This document shows, piece after piece, positions 55,444 through 63,822 of a DNA stretch of 64,000 bases. The stretch spans positions 39,555-103,554 of the forward strand of contig NZFO01000007.1 in assembly GCA_002690705.1 (NCBI GenBank), given 5' to 3'. Source of the DNA: Magnetovibrio sp. GTDB taxonomy: Bacteria > Pseudomonadota > Alphaproteobacteria > Rhodospirillales > Casp-alpha2. The notes under the pieces were generated by a model. It ran no database searches, had not been told where the DNA came from, and worked only from the letters and a program-made list of their open reading frames with translations. The position numbers and the translations under genes are program-made. The stretch's first letter is position 1, and every line of letters begins with the position of its first letter.

Positions 55444-57383
55444 TGGGCGTAAAAACCATAGTTGAGGATAACATCGATATTTTGGTTGTAGGGGCTGGAT
55501 TAGGAGGCACCGGTGCTGCTTTCGAAGCTCGTTACTGGGGGCAAGATAAGAAAATTATCATAGCTGAAAAAGCCAATATCGATCGCTCTGGTGCAGTTGC
55601 TCAGGGCCTGTATGCCATTAATTGCTACATGGGCACCCGTTGGGGCGAGAATAACCCGGAAGACCATGTACGCTATGCACGAATTGATCTATTGGGTATG
55701 GTACGTGAAGATCTCCTATTTGATATGGCACGCCACGTCGATTCTGCGGTGCACCAATTTGAAGAATGGGGGCTTCCGCTTATGAAAAATGAGACCACAG
55801 GCAACTATTTGCGAGAGGGCCGTTGGCAGATTATGATTCATGGCGAATCATATAAACCTATCGTCGCTGAAGCCGCTAAAAAATCCGCTGACAAAGTATA
55901 CAATCGGATCTGCGTTACTCACTTGCTGATGGATGATAGCAAAGAAAATCGGATAGCAGGCGCTGTTGGCTTCAACGTTAGGACCGGAAATTTCCATGTT
56001 TTTAAATCCAAAACAGTTATTTGTGGGGCTGGCGGAGCATCCAATATATTCAAGCCACGATCCGTTGGAGAGGGTTCAGGACGGACTTGGTATGCTCCAT
56101 GGTCATCAGGTTCAGCATATGGACTGATGATTGAAGCCGGCGCGAAAATGACACAGATGGAGAATCGTATTGTTTTAGCACGATTTAAAGATGGTTATGG
56201 CCCAGTGGGTGCATACTTCCTGCATCTTAAAACATATACTCAGAACGGAGTGGGTGAAGAATATGAGTCCAAGTGGTGGGACAGCCTTCAAGAAATAGTC
56301 GGTAGAGAATATCTCGACCCGGAGGTGTCGCATAAAACCCATAGACCGATACCAACTTGTCTGAGAAATCATGCGTTGATATCAGAGGTTAATGCAGGCC
56401 GTGGCCCAATCCACATGGTGACTATGGAGGCTTTTCAAGACCCTCACTTAGAGGAAGTGGGCTGGGAAAACTTTCTTGGCATGACTGTTGGTCAGGCCGT
56501 TCTCTGGGCTGCAACAGACGTTGATCCTAAGAATGAAAATCCAGAATTAACAACGTCGGAACCCTACGTTATGGGCTCGCATGCTACAAGCTCGGGGGCT
56601 TGGTGCTCAGGTCCCAGTGACCTATCCCCGCCCGAGTATTTTTGGGGTTACAATAGAATGATGACCGTGGAGGGGCTGTTTGGAGCAGGGGATGCAGTCG
56701 GCGGAACTCCGCATGCTTTCTCTTCTGGATCGTTTACAGAGGGCCGTTTGGCTGCGAAGGCTGCTTGTCAGTATATCGATGATGGGAAAGCCGACGGTAT
56801 CATAGTCTCTGACAAGCAAATTAATGAACGTAAGACTCAGGTCTTCGCTCCCATGGACCGCTATAAAATATATAGAAATGAAATTGTAGCGGGAACAGTT
56901 AACCCTCACTATATCAATGCCCGTCAAGGATTGGATAGACTCCAAAAACTAATGGACGAATATGCTGGGGGCGTGACCGTTAACTACATGACAAACGAAA
57001 AGCTACTTCAGATAGGATTGAAAAAACTTAAGATAATGGAGGAAGATCTCGATAAACTTGCAGCTAAAGACCTTCACGAATTGCTGCGTGCTTGGGAACT
57101 TCGACATCGTCATCGAACCTCTGAGTGTGTTGTACAGCACACACTTTTCCGCAAAGAAACCCGTTGGCCCGGTTATTATTATAGGGGTGATGCCATGAAG
57201 TTAGATGATGAAAACTGGCACGTTCTTACTGTATCACATCGGGACCGTGAGACAGGTCAATACACAATGTCAAAAGCTCCATGCTATCATTTAGTCGGTG
57301 CAGAAGAGGAGACTGCAAAGATTTCTTCAACTGAGAATGATTCAAGTAAAGAAGAAACGAAAGTTTTAGAACCGGCGGAATAA
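55443..57383 (+). CDS. aprA: Adenylylsulfate reductase alpha subunit (AprA)
   Basis: AprA carries FAD and interconverts sulfite plus AMP and APS. With AprM it usually runs in the oxidative direction, feeding electrons from sulfite to respiration. VVGAGLGGTGAAFEARYWG binds FAD near residue 16; RSGAVAQGLYAINCYMG is a family hallmark, as is the C-terminal HRHRTSECVVQHTLFRKETR. Length (646) is complete apart from a short acidic tail. The ATP sulfurylase gene (sat) needed to turn APS into sulfate is not in this window. A terminator follows at once. Confidence 0.97.
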   Translation: MGVKTIVEDNIDILVVGAGLGGTGAAFEARYWGQDKKIIIAEKANIDRSGAVAQGLYAINCYMGTRWGENNPEDHVRYARIDLLGMVREDLLFDMARHVDSAVHQFEEWGLPLMKNETTGNYLREGRWQIMIHGESYKPIVAEAAKKSADKVYNRICVTHLLMDDSKENRIAGAVGFNVRTGNFHVFKSKTVICGAGGASNIFKPRSVGEGSGRTWYAPWSSGSAYGLMIEAGAKMTQMENRIVLARFKDGYGPVGAYFLHLKTYTQNGVGEEYESKWWDSLQEIVGREYLDPEVSHKTHRPIPTCLRNHALISEVNAGRGPIHMVTMEAFQDPHLEEVGWENFLGMTVGQAVLWAATDVDPKNENPELTTSEPYVMGSHATSSGAWCSGPSDLSPPEYFWGYNRMMTVEGLFGAGDAVGGTPHAFSSGSFTEGRLAAKAACQYIDDGKADGIIVSDKQINERKTQVFAPMDRYKIYRNEIVAGTVNPHYINARQGLDRLQKLMDEYAGGVTVNYMTNEKLLQIGLKKLKIMEEDLDKLAAKDLHELLRAWELRHRHRTSECVVQHTLFRKETRWPGYYYRGDAMKLDDENWHVLTVSHRDRETGQYTMSKAPCYHLVGAEEETAKISSTENDSSKEETKVLEPAE

Positions 57384-57395
57384 AAAAAGTATTAA

Positions 57396-57434
57396 AAGAC
57401 GGAGGACCCCGGCGTTCTCCGTCTTACTTTTTTT
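57396..57434 (+). terminator. Rho-independent terminator after aprA
   Basis: AAGACGGAG at 57396-57404 and CTCCGTCTT at 57417-57425 form a perfect 9-bp stem around a 12-base GC-rich loop, followed by AC and seven T residues at 57428-57434. It starts 13 bases after the aprA stop, so most aprMBA transcripts should end here and the two following genes would depend on read-through or their own promoter. Confidence 0.9.
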
Positions 57435-57487
57435 AAAAGCGCGTCTAGACCACACTCATCTTAAAGACTTTGGTTAAAACTTATCGG

Positions 57488-57868
57488 ATGAAATGCCAGA
57501 TTGTGAGTAATGCTGAGAAAAATATCATAGATCATTCGGATGACGACATATTACCTATCTCAAACCAGATATGGAGCGACCTGATACAAGCTTCGAACAA
57601 TGGGGACTACGGAGAGTTCATTAAAGATTTCGCCTACTCTCTCATTAAAGGTCTAAATGAGATTGAGGTAGGAAAACAGTTTGTTAATAGTGACCTAACG
57701 AGAAATTTATCAGGCCTCGTTGATTGCTTGGGTATCATCCGCCGAGGGCAACACGTAACAGTTTTGTATCGACAACGCAGTTCGAGTCGCGAGGGAGAAT
57801 GGCTCGGCAGACTTGTTCTCGGATATGAGGACGGAGAAGTTAAGGTGTTTGGCGCTTCTATTTTTTAG
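57488..57868 (+). CDS. Unknown protein between aprA and a SlyD-like FKBP
   Basis: I do not recognise this 126-residue protein. The first 60 residues are mostly helical (SNQIWSDLIQASNNGDYGEF, then FAYSLIKGLNEIEVG), the last 45 are beta-rich (QHVTVLYRQR, then WLGRLVLGYEDGEVKVFGASIF). The shape is loosely NTF2-like, which is a guess. There is no signal peptide, so it is cytoplasmic. A TTG start at 57470 is an alternative; neither has a clear ribosome binding site. It lies between the apr terminator and the SlyD-like gene, 18 bases before the latter. Its position suggests a role in APS reductase maturation, which is inference. Confidence 0.6.
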   Translation: MKCQIVSNAEKNIIDHSDDDILPISNQIWSDLIQASNNGDYGEFIKDFAYSLIKGLNEIEVGKQFVNSDLTRNLSGLVDCLGIIRRGQHVTVLYRQRSSSREGEWLGRLVLGYEDGEVKVFGASIF

Positions 57869-57886
57869 ATTTTACGAGAGCTAGGC

Positions 57887-58396
57887 ATGAGCGAACCTAT
57901 TGAAGATAATAAATTTGTAGAGTTAACTTACACCATCACCGATAAAAAGACCGGCGCCACCCTTGTTCAGATAGAGTATCCCATAGGGTACGTGCATGGA
58001 GCTAATGATATTTTAGATCCTTCTATCTTAAGAGAGTTAGACGGGAAAATGGCCGGTGAGATCGTCGAAGTTTTAATAGATTGCAATGAAATTTATGGTC
58101 CACGTGATGAGGGCTTAGTATTTACAGACAGACTCGAGAATGTTCCGAGCGAATATCATGAAATAGGCACGTCCATCACTATGGAGAGTGAAAAGGGTGT
58201 GACACGAACCTTTATTGTAACACGCTTTGACGACACGACGTTAACCATAGATGGCAATAATCCGCTGTGTGGGAGAGAGGTGATCTTTGCACTCAAAGTT
58301 TTGAGCGTCCGCAATGCCACAGCCGAAGAGATACAAGCTGGCGGTCCAATGTCCGAGCAACCGGATATTGGGTCAGCAAATACGTTGCCGATCTAA
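57887..58396 (+). CDS. SlyD-like FKBP peptidyl-prolyl isomerase/chaperone
   Basis: The N-terminal FKBP half (about residues 9-65) with IGYVHGANDILDPSILRELDG is followed by an insert-in-flap chaperone domain (about 66-120) containing EIYGPRDEGL, and then the rest of the FKBP fold with DGNNPLCGREVIFALKVLSVRNATAEE. That is the SlyD architecture. The histidine- and cysteine-rich metal-binding tail of enteric SlyD is absent; the tail here is short and polar. With 169 residues it is compact. Encoded behind aprMBA, it could fold AprA/B or insert their cofactors, which is inference. Confidence 0.85.
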   Translation: MSEPIEDNKFVELTYTITDKKTGATLVQIEYPIGYVHGANDILDPSILRELDGKMAGEIVEVLIDCNEIYGPRDEGLVFTDRLENVPSEYHEIGTSITMESEKGVTRTFIVTRFDDTTLTIDGNNPLCGREVIFALKVLSVRNATAEEIQAGGPMSEQPDIGSANTLPI

Positions 58397-58516
58397 CCCG
58401 ATACAAAATTGTCCAACTATATCATCTTTCCATGCGATTTTGAGAGGATAGGTGACAACATATTCTTTACCAAAAGGCGGCTTGCTTACACCCACCTCTT
58501 CCCATGGATAATTACC

Positions 58517-58678
58517 CTATGGTTTTTTGGGCGTCTCATAATCCACTTCTTTATGGAATGGTTCCCAAACAGTGTCGTAACCGACAAAACCCTTTTCATT
58601 TGCTTTTTTTTGCCGGGTCACAAGAAAACGAGAGTGCCCATCCGGCACCTCAACTTTATCTTTTTTATTATCACTCAT
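58517..58678 (-). CDS. Small hypothetical protein, 53 residues
   Basis: This gene is short enough to be missed by length-filtered searches. The ATG at 58678 follows AGGTGA at a spacing of about five, and the frame encodes a highly charged protein: a lysine/aspartate-rich start (MSDNKKDKVEVPDGHSR), a middle with FLVTRQKKANEKGFVGYD, and VWEPFHKEVDYETPKKP at the end. It faces the SlyD-like gene tail-to-tail, 120 bases away. I do not recognise the family. The ribosome binding site and non-random composition support coding; cytoplasmic location is likely. Confidence 0.6.
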   Translation of the reverse strand: MSDNKKDKVEVPDGHSRFLVTRQKKANEKGFVGYDTVWEPFHKEVDYETPKKP

Positions 58679-58843
58679 AAATCACCTATTTAATGCGAGC
58701 GGTCCAACCCTACTACTCTCTATAGTGGATGGATTCTTCACTAGAATAGTACAATGTTTTTCGTGGTAAAAACACACAAAAAAATTAGTTCACTTTGTTA
58801 AAAAAGCTATCCACTAAATCTCTTATAAACCTGTTTGCTGAGC

Positions 58844-59410
58844 TCAATCGTGTTTTTGCGCGGGGTTCAGTTTTTTCCTGAAAAACTTTTCCCTCCTTTC
58901 CACATCTATAACCATGTCTTGCGACACTTGAAAACCGAGTAAATACCACTCTTCCGTCCCATCTATGTATTCTATAGCCGGACCATTTTCACGATGTAAA
59001 ACACCATTAAGCCACCACTGGCTCATCTCATTATCTTCAATGACAGCAGGGCCGTCTACCCTGTGTCTCACACCACGAACCCACCACTGCTTTACCCCGT
59101 CCTCACGAACAACTGCTGGACCATCATCCCTATGATAGACGCCTCTTTGATGCCATTCTTGGGTTCCCGTTGACTCGATAATAGCTGGCCCGTCCTCACG
59201 GTGTAGTTGTCCATTTACCCACCATTCTCTCGATCCGTCAAAATGCTCAACAGCTGGGCCATCATCACAATGCTGTTTTCCAAACCTAAACCAAACTTTT
59301 GTACCATCTGGTACTTCAACAGCTGGTCCATCCTCACGATGGCGCTCTCCATTCAATCTCCATTCTATTGTTCCATCTTCTCGAGTAATTTTTTCTGACT
59401 GTTCAGACAT
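58844..59410 (-). CDS. Protein of tandem 23-residue MORN-like repeats
   Basis: Residues 12-149 consist of six consecutive units of exactly 23 residues with consensus DGtxxWwxnGxxHRxDGPAvxx; a seventh, degenerate unit starts at 150 (DGTEEWYLLGF). The motif is related to MORN repeats, which form extended beta-hairpin sheets and often bind partners or lipids. Such G-x-x-H-R-x-D-G-P-A repeats are frequent in phage and giant-virus proteins, so a phage origin is plausible. There is no signal peptide. The C-terminal 20 residues are basic. The role is unknown. It lies alone, with 247 bases to its upstream neighbour. Confidence 0.85.
   Translation of the reverse strand: MSEQSEKITREDGTIEWRLNGERHREDGPAVEVPDGTKVWFRFGKQHCDDGPAVEHFDGSREWWVNGQLHREDGPAIIESTGTQEWHQRGVYHRDDGPAVVREDGVKQWWVRGVRHRVDGPAVIEDNEMSQWWLNGVLHRENGPAIEYIDGTEEWYLLGFQVSQDMVIDVERREKFFRKKLNPAQKHD
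58964..59377 (-). repeat. Six 69-bp in-frame repeat units
   Basis: The six complete 23-codon units of the repeat protein span this interval with no insertion or deletion between units. Their DNA sequences have diverged at many positions while HR-x-DGPA is kept, so the repeat is old and under protein-level constraint rather than freshly amplified. Confidence 0.85.
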
Positions 59411-59455
59411 ACTAAGACCCGCGGTTTGTGATTAAAATTACAGCAATTTTGAGGG

Positions 59456-59477
59456 CCTGCTCTCGCAGGATCTTTTT
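59456..59477 (+). terminator. Small stem-loop followed by T-run
   Basis: CCTGC (59456-59460) pairs with GCAGG (59465-59469) around TCTC, then ATC and five T residues. In orientation it would stop plus-strand transcription, though no plus-strand gene precedes it. The 5-bp stem is short. It sits between the M81 gene and the repeat gene, both on the minus strand. Confidence 0.35.
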
Positions 59478-59657
59478 ACAATTTTTAACGCCAACATCTC
59501 GACGCACCACTACATCTGAATAACGATAAATGCGGTGAGATTATATTAGCACTCGGTACCCGGTAACCTCTACCAACTAAATTCCTCAACCTTACTTCAG
59601 CAGAACTCATTCAGAGCCAGCTTTTATAATTAGACAACAAGTAGGGGCACGGCAGAA

Positions 59658-61166
59658 TTAATTATGCTTAAAAGCCTCCCCCTTTGGCAACAAACGCACG
59701 CCCTCCCGAAGATATTTATATGGATAGACACGCGGGTCCACTAGGTGTGCACCTGGCGCCAGTGCAACCAACGTATGAGACGCAATTGGATCGAAATCAG
59801 CACGGAAATGGCATGTGCTTTTCAAAACCAATATGCTCTTTTTTGATGGCTGAATACCAATGTGCTTAAAAATATCTTGGTCATAGGCCTGCATGCGTTT
59901 GGATGTGGTCACAATTTCGATTCCATTAATTTTTAGGACAGCGACAGGGCCAATTGCCACTCTACGGCCCGGAATACTTTTCCCAGTCGTTGTGAATTTT
60001 CCATCGCTGAGCGCAGTCACCTCAAAGGTGCCATGATAGGGCCGAACTCCATCCACCTGATGCTTGCCACCTAATTCGAGCGTTAATTCTGCACCAATAC
60101 CCCCCTCCATTGCAGCTTTTGCTGCTTCTGGATCACACATAACACACATTGCAACATTTTCCGCTTTCGCCCGCACAAGTGCTTCAAGCATGCCGGTCGT
60201 GTCACAAGTTCCGCCACACCCAGGATTATCTTGTGTATCCGCAATAACTACGGGACCCTCGCAGCAAGAGGAAATCTCTATTGCTTTGGCAACAGCCTCA
60301 TCCGGACTCATCAACGGCTCTACAAAGTCGGGCTCTCGCTCTAGTATCATTGCTTCCAGCATATCCGCAGCATTATCCGCATCTTTCTGAGTATATGCAT
60401 GGCATACTACAACAGGACCACATTCCCTCAAATCAGAGGGTGGAAACCCAGCTCCGTAACTTAAATTTAATATCCCTCCCCCCTCCGCAGCAACCGAAGC
60501 TTCAATGATGCCCTTTGTAGGCTCTACAAGAGTACATTGAAAATTGAGCGGTAGCAAAAACGGAATAGCTCGGATAGCTTTGCCCGATGGTATCCCCTCT
60601 TTCAGTATACGCTCAAGAATCATCGCAGATCTTCCTCCCGTATGCTGTCGATCAATATGCGGGTAGGTTAAATAGATCGCCATACCATCGCAGCACTGAA
60701 CCATCTGGCGTGTGATATTCACATGATAGTCAAGGGTTATCACAATGGGAACAGTATTTCCGACACAAGCACGTACGCGCCGCAGTAATTCCCCCTCTGC
60801 ATCAGGGTAGGTCTGCGAACACATAGCACCATGTAAATCGAGATATACAGCATCTAACGTTTTCTCTTCATGGGCCGCGGATAGCATACCAACTAGCTCG
60901 CCTACGATGCGCTCATAACATTCATCAGTGATATACCCGCCAGCTCCAGCATGCCCCCAAATTAGCGGAACCAGTTCGTGTTTGGGCGCGATTTTATCCA
61001 AAAAACCCGACATTCCAAAAGGCGCACCTTTTGTGCGCTCAATCACTTGCTCTCCTCGTGCAAGCGGCGGAAATTCGCCACCTTGAGAAAAATATTGATA
61101 GTCTGTTTGCATAGCAACAAAGCAGTTTGTTTCGTGCAAGAAACCTCCTATCGCGATGCGAGCCAT
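59658..61166 (-). CDS. M81-family metallopeptidase-like protein (MlrC-type)
   Basis: MlrC was named for microcystin degradation, but most relatives act on unknown small amides or peptides. The N-terminal half has IGGFLHETNCF and the metal-site segment DLHGAM near residue 110, with LDYHVNIT near 145. DTQDNPGCGGTCDTTG near 310 and SKRMQAYDQDIFKHIGIQP in the C-terminal half are further family hallmarks. Length (502) is complete. The start, ATG at 61166, is preceded by GGAG at a usual distance. It is followed upstream by a PhyH-family dioxygenase on the same strand, 47 bases away, so the two may form a catabolic pair. Confidence 0.88.
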   Translation of the reverse strand: MARIAIGGFLHETNCFVAMQTDYQYFSQGGEFPPLARGEQVIERTKGAPFGMSGFLDKIAPKHELVPLIWGHAGAGGYITDECYERIVGELVGMLSAAHEEKTLDAVYLDLHGAMCSQTYPDAEGELLRRVRACVGNTVPIVITLDYHVNITRQMVQCCDGMAIYLTYPHIDRQHTGGRSAMILERILKEGIPSGKAIRAIPFLLPLNFQCTLVEPTKGIIEASVAAEGGGILNLSYGAGFPPSDLRECGPVVVCHAYTQKDADNAADMLEAMILEREPDFVEPLMSPDEAVAKAIEISSCCEGPVVIADTQDNPGCGGTCDTTGMLEALVRAKAENVAMCVMCDPEAAKAAMEGGIGAELTLELGGKHQVDGVRPYHGTFEVTALSDGKFTTTGKSIPGRRVAIGPVAVLKINGIEIVTTSKRMQAYDQDIFKHIGIQPSKKSILVLKSTCHFRADFDPIASHTLVALAPGAHLVDPRVYPYKYLREGVRLLPKGEAFKHN

Positions 61167-61213
61167 TTTGTTTCTCCAATTATGTTTTAACTAAAAACAC
61201 GCATAGCGTTTTT

Positions 61214-62077
61214 TTAATCTTGTTGTGATTCAAAGATCGATCTTTGCCCTTTCAAAGGGGGTAGCGGACATAGCTCTCGATCAACTTCAGGGTAAATTGG
61301 ATGACATCCTCTTACAATTGCACCGTTATATCGGCTATTTTGATTATATGGCATGATGGGCAGAGAGGCCGCTCTCGAATACGCAAAAAGTAGAAGGGGC
61401 CGCGGCTTCACCGGATGCACATTTGGCTGTGATCCATGCACAGCGCGGCAGTGATGAACGGTTACCGTTCCAGCAGGACCTTTAATATATCCAGCCCTAC
61501 CGATGGCAACGCTGAGCAAGTCACTTTTGTTAATGAACCCTTGCCACCGACCATCGGGTGCATAGTGATTAAAGATAGGTCCCTTGTGCGACCCGGGAAC
61601 TACCCCCATCGGACCCATGCTGTCATCAATCTCATCAAGTGCCAAACCGATAGTCAACACATTATATGAAGTATGTGGCCAGAACGGAATATCTTGGTGC
61701 CATTTGACCTCTGCTCCACCATCAGACCATTTGAAATTGAGCTTTCCGTGATGAAACTTGACGTCCGGCCCAAGAAGGTCTTCAGCCAAATCGGTAAATG
61801 GGCCCTCACTCGCAAACTCCCAAAATACGGAATCATAGTCTTGCGGTTTCATTAAACGCCGTAACCGCGGGTTACATGCAGCGTGATTACTCTCCACGTC
61901 GAACCATTCGTTAGTTTCCGTAATGTCGCGACTATCCTCAACAGCACGCTGTGCAGCCTCCGTAAGTCGCACTAACCACTCATCATCGATAAAAGCTGGC
62001 AAGCCAAGGTATCCCTCAGACTCAAAGGCTTCTTTTTGTTCAGCAGACAACTTGTTCGAATTAACCATTTCGATCAT
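61214..62077 (-). CDS. Phytanoyl-CoA dioxygenase (PhyH) family protein
   Basis: This is an Fe(II)/2-oxoglutarate-dependent oxygenase. The facial triad is recognisable: His and Asp in VKWHQDIPFW near residue 120 and the distal His in RAVHGSQPNVHP near 220, followed by the 2-oxoglutarate-binding arginine in KPRPLLLF. Length (287) is usual. The frame is open to 62116, but the ATG at 62077 follows GAGGGGAGT; the ATG at 62068 is another option. Substrate unknown. It is encoded just upstream of the M81 gene on the same strand. Confidence 0.88.
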   Translation of the reverse strand: MIEMVNSNKLSAEQKEAFESEGYLGLPAFIDDEWLVRLTEAAQRAVEDSRDITETNEWFDVESNHAACNPRLRRLMKPQDYDSVFWEFASEGPFTDLAEDLLGPDVKFHHGKLNFKWSDGGAEVKWHQDIPFWPHTSYNVLTIGLALDEIDDSMGPMGVVPGSHKGPIFNHYAPDGRWQGFINKSDLLSVAIGRAGYIKGPAGTVTVHHCRAVHGSQPNVHPVKPRPLLLFAYSRAASLPIMPYNQNSRYNGAIVRGCHPIYPEVDRELCPLPPLKGQRSIFESQQD

Positions 62078-62280
62078 ACTCCCCTCAACTGCTTGATTTA
62101 ACCTCACAACACACATGTTAGCCTAATTTTAAAGGTATTTTGCATCAGAAATGCCTACTGGCAGATGTATTCAAAAGGCCCCCCTACGGTTTTCTAACAA
62201 ACCAGTCTCAAATATCCAAAAGTATAGAAACACCGTAACTTCACAACACAGCTTAGCTAATAAAATGGAAGTCGGAACCC

Positions 62281-62877
62281 TTAGGTAAAGTTTACAAAAT
62301 GTTTTTTTACATACTCTACTAAAATGTCGCAGGCACTGCCGCTATCTATTTCTTGTAAAGACAATGTCACTTCCGGATTGTCCGGAACTTCGTAAGGGGC
62401 AGAAATACCCGTGAAATTTGACACATACCCTTTTCGCGCGCGGGTGTATCGATCATCTTTATCTCGCGCCTCACATAGCTCCAAAGGCATATCAAGAAAA
62501 ATTTCATGAAAATTCTCGGCCACAGATCGCGCACGGGCTCGATCTTCAGCATAAGGTGCAATAAAAGCAGCAATTACTACTAAACCCGACCGTGCCATTA
62601 TTGCTGCTAACTCTGCTGCTCTCCGTATATTTTCACGCCGATCGTTTCGCGAGAACCCTAAGTCGCTACTCAAGCTACCGCGAATTTTCACGCTATCAAG
62701 GGTATACACCTCTATACCATCTTTAAATAATCTGGTTGCTAAGACCGAAGCTAATACCTTTTTCCCCGATGCGGGCAAGCCAGTCAACCACATCACGCCT
62801 CCACGGTGCCCCTGCATATGCCAACGTTCATGAGGAGAGACCAGGTGCGTTACGTGCATAACGTTTGTAGATTTCAT
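62281..62877 (-). CDS. CysC-like APS kinase homologue with degraded active site
   Basis: The whole length aligns with adenylylsulfate kinase CysC, including the N-terminal HRGGVMWLTGL, SSDLGFSRNDRRENIRR and the C-terminal NFTGISAPYEVPDNPEV. Yet the catalytic sites differ. The P-loop reads GLPASGKKV, where CysC has GLSGSGKST, losing the Ser/Thr that binds Mg-ATP. The LDGDNVRHG motif reads LDSVKIRGS, losing the Asp-Asn. The phospho-acceptor serine of FISPH is alanine (FIAPY). Length (198) and frame are intact. It is probably a pseudo-kinase, a regulator, or an enzyme with a new reaction. It lies about 5 kb from aprMBA and diverges from the phosphodiesterase gene across 60 bases. Confidence 0.85.
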   Translation of the reverse strand: MKSTNVMHVTHLVSPHERWHMQGHRGGVMWLTGLPASGKKVLASVLATRLFKDGIEVYTLDSVKIRGSLSSDLGFSRNDRRENIRRAAELAAIMARSGLVVIAAFIAPYAEDRARARSVAENFHEIFLDMPLELCEARDKDDRYTRARKGYVSNFTGISAPYEVPDNPEVTLSLQEIDSGSACDILVEYVKKHFVNFT

Positions 62878-62937
62878 AACCGATGGTGTATAACCTCACA
62901 CATCGAAAGTTCAACCCACAAAACTTCTTGGACTAAA

Positions 62938-63735
62938 ATGCTCATCGCCCAGCTAGCAGATACACATCTATCTGACCCACTCATGGATGATCCAATATCT
63001 CACTCACGCATGGAGTGTTTACGCACTGCAGTCAATGCAATCAACAAGTTAGATCCCTCACCATCGATTATCATACATACCGGCGATATGGTTCAAAACC
63101 GCACTCATTCGGAGTATAAACTAGCCCAGATATTATTGTCAGATCTTCAAGCTCCTCTTTACGTCGTCCCTGGCAACAGGGATAGTCGCAGGATGCTGCG
63201 CGAAACGTTTGATCTGCCCGGCAATCGCAATGAACCTGTGCTATATTCAATAGATACACATGAACTTCGGTTAATCGCATTAGACACACAATCCCGTGAT
63301 ACCCGCAAGGGGGATTTAGATGAATTCCGCCTTAGATGGCTGGAGAATACTCTCAACACAAATAAGAGTAAGCCCACGGCAATCTTCATGCATCACCCAC
63401 CTGTTCCGATTACGACCAGTACTTTTCCGTGGCAGTTTATTCGTGAGGAAACTAGAGAAGAAGTGAGCGCGATTATCAGCCGTCACCCTCAGGTCATTCG
63501 GATTTTTTGCGGCCACAGCCACAGATTGTTTAGGTCTTCGATAGCAACTGCAGAGGTAAGCACGGTAACAAGTTTAGCTGCTGACCTTAGAATGGATGAT
63601 AAAAATCCACTTCAGGATCGAGACGCAGTTTATCACACGCATACACTAAAAGGCGGAAGCTTTATTACAAAAACGCATTTTGTTCCCATGCTGATAAATC
63701 ATAAACCCATGCATAAAGACCCACCCATTGGTTAA
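62938..63735 (+). CDS. Metallophosphoesterase, CpdA/Icc-like cAMP phosphodiesterase
   Basis: This is a class III cyclic nucleotide phosphodiesterase-like enzyme with a binuclear metal site. The ligand motifs occur in order: QLADTHL, HTGDMVQN, VPGNRDSRR, MHHPPVP and CGHSHR. The frame extends upstream to 62806 but homology starts at the ATG at 62938 (MLIAQLADTHL), giving 265 residues. cAMP is the usual substrate; other phosphodiesters are possible. GNRD replaces the commoner GNHD, a change also seen in active members of the superfamily. Confidence 0.85.
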   Translation: MLIAQLADTHLSDPLMDDPISHSRMECLRTAVNAINKLDPSPSIIIHTGDMVQNRTHSEYKLAQILLSDLQAPLYVVPGNRDSRRMLRETFDLPGNRNEPVLYSIDTHELRLIALDTQSRDTRKGDLDEFRLRWLENTLNTNKSKPTAIFMHHPPVPITTSTFPWQFIREETREEVSAIISRHPQVIRIFCGHSHRLFRSSIATAEVSTVTSLAADLRMDDKNPLQDRDAVYHTHTLKGGSFITKTHFVPMLINHKPMHKDPPIG

Positions 63736-63822
63736 AAAAGCTAGACGGATCGGATAGATTAATGGCATAAGTGAGGCATTATTTCAGTATATCTAGATTT
63801 ATCGCTATTAAGGAGAAATTCC

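Noticed and set aside
58409-58693. 94-codon plus-strand frame after the SlyD-like gene
   Set aside because: It is antisense to the better supported 53-residue minus-strand gene.
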